Below, piece after piece: positions 59,349-64,000 of a DNA stretch of 64,000 bases. This stretch comes from Geosiphon pyriformis (Eukaryota > Glomeromycota > Glomeromycetes > Archaeosporales > Geosiphonaceae). The stretch covers positions 303,341 to 367,340 of the forward strand of contig JAAOMT010000675.1 in assembly GCA_016748015.1 (NCBI GenBank). The letters are read 5' to 3'. The notes beneath the pieces were generated by a model. That model worked only from the letters and a program-made list of their open reading frames with translations. It did no database searches and was not told where the DNA came from. Position numbers and translations under genes: made by a program. Within the stretch, counting starts at the first letter, position 1. The number at the start of each line of letters is the position of its first letter.

Positions 59349-60022
59349 TATTATGATTAAAAATTTTACTTTTAAATTTTTATTTATTTAATTAACAATA
59401 ATTAATTCTATATATTAGCCACTAATATTTTTAATTAATCACTTTATTTTTATAAGTAATTGTTAATATAATTGTTAATATAATTATTAACTTAATTAAT
59501 AACTTAATTAATAACTTGATTATTAATTTAATTATTGAATTAATTATTAACCAAATTATTAATGTGATTATTGACTTAATTATTAACCAAATTATTAATA
59601 TAATTATTAATTTAATTATTAATTTTTTTTTAAGAATATATAAGCAAGATTTATTAAAATTGTAAAAATTTATTTAAATTTGGATTAAATTTATTCAAAA
59701 CAAAGATTAATACCATAATATAAATTTCTTTATTTTTTTATTATTTTTTTTTTGATTTGTATAATTATTAGTTTTTGTAAAGTATATTAAATAAATGTTT
59801 ACTAAAAAATACAATTAATATTTAGTATTAAATTTTAAAAGCATTAATGCAAAACATAAATTTACATAAATATTATTTTTTGTTAATAATACAAATTATT
59901 TCACTATTTTCAGATTTTTTTGTTATATTTTGGAAAAAATAACGACTGAAATATTTATAAGATTAATTTTAAATATTGAATTTTTACTAATTTAATTTAT
60001 TTATTAAAGTTGAATTATTTTA

Positions 60023-60062
<40 letters not shown>

Positions 60063-60111
60063 ATATTATTCTTTTTTGCTATTTATTAACGTATTATATC
60101 TGATTGTAACA
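59349..60111 (+). repeat. 3' LTR of old Gypsy (family A copy 2)
   Basis: It aligns in sense orientation to the reverse complement of 54350-55074. Landmarks are ttagccactaat at 59417, the decayed minisatellite at 59465-59625, the TATA-like atatataag at about 59636, attgaattt and ttgctatttattaac near 60078, and the end tgattgtaaca at 60111. Confidence 0.78.
59465..59625 (+). repeat. Decayed LTR minisatellite
   Basis: About a dozen units of (t/c)taattattaa correspond to the 12-bp unit of the young LTR after C-to-T and G-to-A decay. Some units still read gtgattattgac. Confidence 0.7.
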
Positions 60112-61229
60112 TTATAATTAAAATATACAGAATTCAAACTTTAAATACAAAAGCAATTTTAAGTAATTTAAATTAAATTTTAAGTAATTTAAGTTAAAAT
60201 TCATGTATTTTAAAATGAAATTGATTAAAGTTTTTCAAAATAATAAATAGTTTATTGAAATTTATATTTATTTACAAAAATTAGCAAATATTTTAATAAA
60301 AACAAGAAATTTAAGAATATAAAATATTATAATAAAAACTTATATAAAAAAATACTTTTTTTTTTTCAAGAAATGTATTTTATAAAAAATATTTAACATA
60401 TTAATATTTTTTATATTTGAAATAAAAATTTATTTACAAAAACAAATTTTTTTTTGATTAAAAATAATCAACTTAAAACAATTTTATTTATTTATTATAT
60501 TAAAAACTAATAAACTTAATTATTAATTATTAATTTATGAATTAACTTAGAATATTAGATCTAAAATAAATATTATTGTTATTAATTAATAAAAATATTA
60601 ACTTTTTGAATTTATAAAACTAAAAAAAATAGTTATTAAATTTTGTATTGTAAAAAACAAACAAAATAAAAAACTATTAAGTAAACAGTTTTAAATTAGT
60701 TTTATAAAAATTTTTTAAAACTTAAATTATTATATTTAAAGATTTTTTATAGCTAAAACCAGATAGTAATTGCTTAAATAATTTAAATTTAAATATTAAT
60801 CTGTAGTATTCTTTTATAAATATTTTTAAAACAATATTGTATTAATAAAATATTATCTTTTTTGGTGTTTTTAAAGTACTATTTTTATTTTAAAATCTGT
60901 TTTTTTTTGGTAGAAAATAAAACATTAACTTTAACCAGTTTTTTAATGTTTATATAAGCTTTATTATAACTTTATTAAATTATAATGTTTATTTTAAATT
61001 TGGTTATAAACAATAGTTTTTTTATTATTTAAATAATAGCAGTAATAATATATTTGCTAAAATTAATTTTAATTTATATATGGTTAAATTATTTAATACA
61101 TTAAATTTTGTTAATTTTTAAAGTAAAAAAAAATTATGTTTTTATATATATAATTTTAATTGATTAATTTATTAAATTATTTAATTTTAAAAATTTGATT
61201 AATTAGATAGAACCTAAAGCACTTTTTTA
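60112..61229. other. AT-rich decayed DNA
   Basis: No reading frame or match was recognised. Confidence 0.4.
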
Positions 61230-61400
61230 TTTTCTGTTTTTTAAAAATACTGTTTTTATTAAAAAACTATTACAAGTTATTAAAAATTTTCAAAGTAAAT
61301 AGTTTTTATTTTAGTGTTTAATATAATTATAAAAATCAAAATAATTCATGTTAAATCTGCTTTTTAGTTTATATATTGTTTTTTAATTTAAAATTAGTGT
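61230..61400 (+). repeat. Dispersed AT-rich repeat R1, copy 3
   Basis: It shares ttattaaaaatttt..aagta and aatagtttttattttag with copies 1 and 2. This is the most diverged copy. Confidence 0.4.
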
Positions 61401-62535
61401 TATTATCAGTTAAAAATTAGCAAAAATTATAAATAATATAAGAAATTAATTATTTATAAAATAGTACAGTAATAATCTTAAAAAGATAATAATATATATA
61501 ACAGCAAGCACTATATTATTATTATTATAATAATAAATACTATTTTAAAATAACAAAAATAGAGTATTATAATATGTTGCTCTATAGAACTACAATATAC
61601 AGTAATTTTTAATATTAAGAAAAACCATATTCGAAATTCCAGATTTTATTTAATAAATTTTATAATTAATTAAAAAAGATTATAAAGTAGCAATAGAAAA
61701 ATTGAATTATTATTACGAAACTGTTATAGAACTTGCTTACAACTATTATTGAATGAAATTATTTTTTGTCAACTGAATTTATTGGAAAAATAATTTCTGA
61801 TCAAGATTAAAAAAAAATTTATTACTTTATTTAAAAAAGTGTTCAAAACTATTAACATTCTGTTTTTATAAATTAGAGAAACACTTTAGACAATTACAAG
61901 TTTAGCATTAAAAAAGATCCAAACAACAGCAGATAAAATTCAGAATTAGTTTCTGAAAAGAAGTATATTATATATAATATAAATAGAAACCTTATCCAAA
62001 TATTATGACAAAAATCTTATATTGTGATTACAGTATTATTTAGCAATTTGAATTAAGAAACTCACAAAAGACTGATTATAGTTTAAACTAAGACTTTAAA
62101 TATTAGAATACCAAAATGATAGTGTTTAAGAACAATATTAAAAAACATTAAATTAATTAACTTGAAAATAATCTAATATTAAATTTGTAATATTTAAAAA
62201 TTTTTGAATACTTTATCTGAAAAATCTTGTTATTAATATCAAGTATACTATTAATACCAATAATAAAAAAATATAAGCATGCTTATTAATATATATTCAT
62301 TGACATTGTTATTATAAGATTGAGAAAATATTACTTTGCTGAAAATTTTCATTAATTTGATGTCATTTAGGGATGGTGTAGACGTTATATGTTCACTTTG
62401 TTTGCAATATGCCCATATTGAACATTTTTACATGAAATTTCTGATTAACATATAAGCAGAATAAGACAGTTTTAACTTTACAAATATAAATTTTGAAAAA
62501 GAAATAATAACATATAGTATAACAAAAAGTGTTTT
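61401..62535. other. AT-rich region, probably an old unrecognised element
   Basis: Between about 61680 and 62060 the plus strand gives short protein-like stretches (KKDYKVAIEKLNYYYETVI) broken by stops. Family not recognised. From 62360 the sequence becomes less AT-rich toward the membrane-protein gene. Confidence 0.35.
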
Positions 62536-62559
62536 GGTATCGGTATCGGTATCGGTATC
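62536..62559 (+). repeat. (GGTATC)4 microsatellite
   Basis: Four perfect tandem GGTATC units lie 125 bp beyond the stop codon of the membrane-protein gene. Confidence 0.95.
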
Positions 62560-62683
62560 AATAAAATGAAACGGTGTTTTCTTAGTCTATTGGATGGTTA
62601 ATCTAAAAAAAAATTTGGGATCAAAAAGTCCTGTCACCATAAGAAAAAATCCGAACCTTTCTTTCTCTTCCAAAAACATCATC

Positions 62684-63115
62684 TCAACATGACCCACAGG
62701 TATCCGGTCTACCAGCTTCACAACAAAAAAGCCCACATATACACCTCACCAATATCCACACACATTTCATCAAAATTATAAAAACTCCAATACCAAATAA
62801 CACCAAACCAGACAAACGAAAATAACCAACATATTGGCCAGCTCCATATTCCAATTGACATCTATCCAATATATTTTGATCACACTTCAGCGGTAGATCC
62901 AAATAGCATGATTTACATTCATTCGAAATGTTATGTGTTTTCAAAATAGCGAAACTGCAAAGGATGATTGAGATCAGTATTAGGAAAAAACCCGTGATAA
63001 TGAAAAGAGGATGCGGTCTTAGGTCTTCAGCATTGAATTGATCATCGGATTCCGAATCGGAATCTTCGTTATGGTGTTGGATGTAGTCGGATTTAGAAAT
63101 TTTTGTTCTTTCCAT
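62684..63115 (-). CDS. Small two-pass membrane protein, Cys-rich, unknown function
   Basis: This has 143 codons from ATG at 63113-63115 (MERTKISKSD). I prefer this start to the upstream in-frame one at 63223, because the extra 36 codons cross a pyrimidine/purine tract typical of a promoter or leader. The N-terminal ~33 residues are acidic and Ser-rich (DSDSESDDQ). TM1 is about 37-59 (LFIITGFFLILISIILC) and TM2 about 101-123 (LSGLVLFGIGVFIILMKC). The loop between them has four Cys (67, 70, 78, 86) and an NIS sequon at 62, so it may be lumenal with disulfides. The tail is Cys-rich (RCICGLFCC, then DTCGSC), possibly palmitoylated. Normal CpG and codon use indicate a real gene. Family not recognised; introns were not seen. 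Confidence 0.7.
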   Translation of the reverse strand: MERTKISKSDYIQHHNEDSDSESDDQFNAEDLRPHPLFIITGFFLILISIILCSFAILKTHNISNECKSCYLDLPLKCDQNILDRCQLEYGAGQYVGYFRLSGLVLFGIGVFIILMKCVWILVRCICGLFCCEAGRPDTCGSC

Positions 63116-63260
63116 CAAAAGATTGGTGAGGGAGGGATGGGATGGAAAGGAAGGGAGGAAATGAGTGATGAAAAGTTTTTTTCGTTTGTAATTTCGAAAA
63201 TAAACAGAAAATTTTTCAATCAATCAATCAATTAATCAATTAGAGTGGGAGAAGAAAATA
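63116..63260 (-). promoter_or_regulatory. Likely promoter/5' leader of the membrane-protein gene
   Basis: On the sense strand there is a pyrimidine-rich stretch (cctcccttcctttcc, about 63138-63165) just upstream of the ATG. Four tandem tgat-type units (tcaatcaatcaatcaa on the plus strand at 63219-63234) lie further upstream. No clear TATA box was assigned. Confidence 0.4.
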
Positions 63261-63490
63261 CGCTAGTTAATATTTTTTCAAGGGAAAGAAAAAACTGATA
63301 GGAGTAATTATTGAGATAAAAAAATTTGGATTAATTCGAAAAAAATGACCAATTATTTATATAACTGATATAAAATCTTGTAACGCGTCCAGAATTGAAG
63401 ATTTCTCGCGCGCGTTTTCGAATTTGATGTATCTATAATGGTTTTTAGGATATGTTTTTCATACGGGAAAATATTTGAAGATCAAGTAGG

Positions 63491-63538
63491 ATCAAGGTTT
63501 TTACCGGAACCACTAAGCCATGCTTAGTTAGCCTTGAT
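63491..63538 (+). other. Nested inverted repeat, candidate hairpin
   Basis: The outer arms are atcaagg (63491-63497) and ccttgat (63532-63538). The inner arms are actaagc (63512-63518) and gcttagt (63522-63528) with a 3-nt loop. It lies in a CpG-containing island (about 63380-63650) without an ORF. Confidence 0.45.
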
Positions 63539-63720
63539 TCGTACGTCGGCAAAGCAATAGTACACTGCCTCAAAAACATGGTACCGAAACAGCCTTGTAG
63601 AATCAAGTCAAACCAAAATTGAATTTTCCGTGATTAATAATCTACCGGAGACGATAAGTAAATAATTTAGAAAAATTAAAAAAGTTTTCTATCAATCTAA
63701 GATAGTCTATAATCATTAAG

Positions 63721-63915
63721 AAATAGAAACAGAAAATAGAAATAGAAATAGAAATAGAAATAGAAATAGAAATAGAAATAGAAATAGAAATAGAAATAAA
63801 AATAGAATTAGAAATAGAATTAGAAATAGAATTAGAATTAGAATTAGAATTAAAATTAGAAATAAAAATAGGAATAAAAATAGAATTAGAATTAGAATTA
63901 GGATTAGGATTAGAA
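63721..63915 (+). repeat. Long GAAATA/GAATTA hexanucleotide microsatellite
   Basis: About 30 tandem six-base units are present, starting as gaaata and grading into gaatta with a few ggatta and aaaata variants. Confidence 0.95.
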
Positions 63916-64000
63916 TTTGAATTAATTTTATGGATTTCTTTAATTCATAATTAATAAATATTTTTAAAGTTCATATTAATTTTTATTAAGACACTCTTCC

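Noticed and set aside
59465-59625. CRISPR-like or centromeric array
   Set aside because: It is the decayed LTR minisatellite. The units are about 12 bp without spacers, and its position matches the young LTR.
63116-63223. Upstream in-frame start for the membrane protein (179 codons)
   Set aside because: The added 36 residues translate a pyrimidine-rich leader and would put a basic, low-complexity tail before the acidic N-terminus. The ATG at 63115 is more plausible, though RNA data would decide.
63480-63640. tRNA or 5S rRNA gene in the CpG island
   Set aside because: No cloverleaf with A/B boxes and no 5S internal control pattern could be fitted; only local hairpins.
63840-63920. Telomere-like ttaggatta stretch
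   Set aside because: Units are GAATTA variants with isolated ggatta, not tandem TTAGGG. The sequence leaves the array into ordinary DNA.

Overview
This 64-kb window is very AT-rich eukaryotic DNA and most likely comes from an arbuscular mycorrhizal fungus (Glomeromycotina, Rhizophagus-like). That placement is an inference from three things: the extreme AT bias, one intron-rich fungal housekeeping gene, and long two-ORF LINEs (RRM/zinc-knuckle ORF1; endonuclease-RT-RNase H ORF2) together with Ty3/Gypsy elements of the kind I associate with these fungi. No bacterial, phage, organellar, tRNA, rRNA or CRISPR features were found.

Only two host genes look intact. One is the epsilon subunit of the COPI coatomer (18444..19826, + strand, six exons, 300 aa, first intron GC-AG). 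The other is a small two-pass membrane protein with a cysteine-rich tail (62684..63115, - strand). A broken host-type gene lies at about 3690..5045, and a possible exon remnant at 20390..20475. Nearly everything else is transposable elements at different stages of decay.

Layout: 1-3200 old LINE remnant (-); 3240-3660 dispersed repeat and LINE 3' tail; 3690-5045 pseudogene; 5046-17150 two decayed Gypsy copies (family B) facing tail to tail, with recognisable LTRs; 18444-19826 coatomer gene; 20480-26190 decayed DNA with a LINE 3' end and an LTR fragment; 26190-32900 LINE copy A (-, nearly intact, with an N gap); 33290-35370 5'-truncated LINE copy B (+); 35826-42735 full-length but inactivated LINE copy C (+); 43165-43494 old LINE C-terminal fragment (+); 43494-46948 LINE copy D (-, 3'-truncated); 47000-60111 an old Gypsy (family A, +) split by a young Gypsy of the same family on the opposite strand (47466-55074); 60112-62530 decayed DNA; 62684-63115 membrane protein; 63240-64000 intergenic DNA with a hairpin and a long hexanucleotide microsatellite.

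The strongest theme is transition-only mutational decay, C to T on either strand, resembling RIP or methyl-C deamination. The two LTRs of the young Gypsy differ by about 30 substitutions in their first 300 bp, and every one I compared is a transition. Catalytic aspartates have become asparagines, Gln and Trp codons have become stops, and CpG is almost absent outside genes and young elements. I did not find a convincing new cellular system. The most interesting items are this decay signature, the nested same-family Gypsy pair, an extra reading frame downstream of the Gypsy integrase, a cysteine cluster between protease and RT, an LTR minisatellite, and the overlapping stop/start at the LINE ORF1-ORF2 junction.
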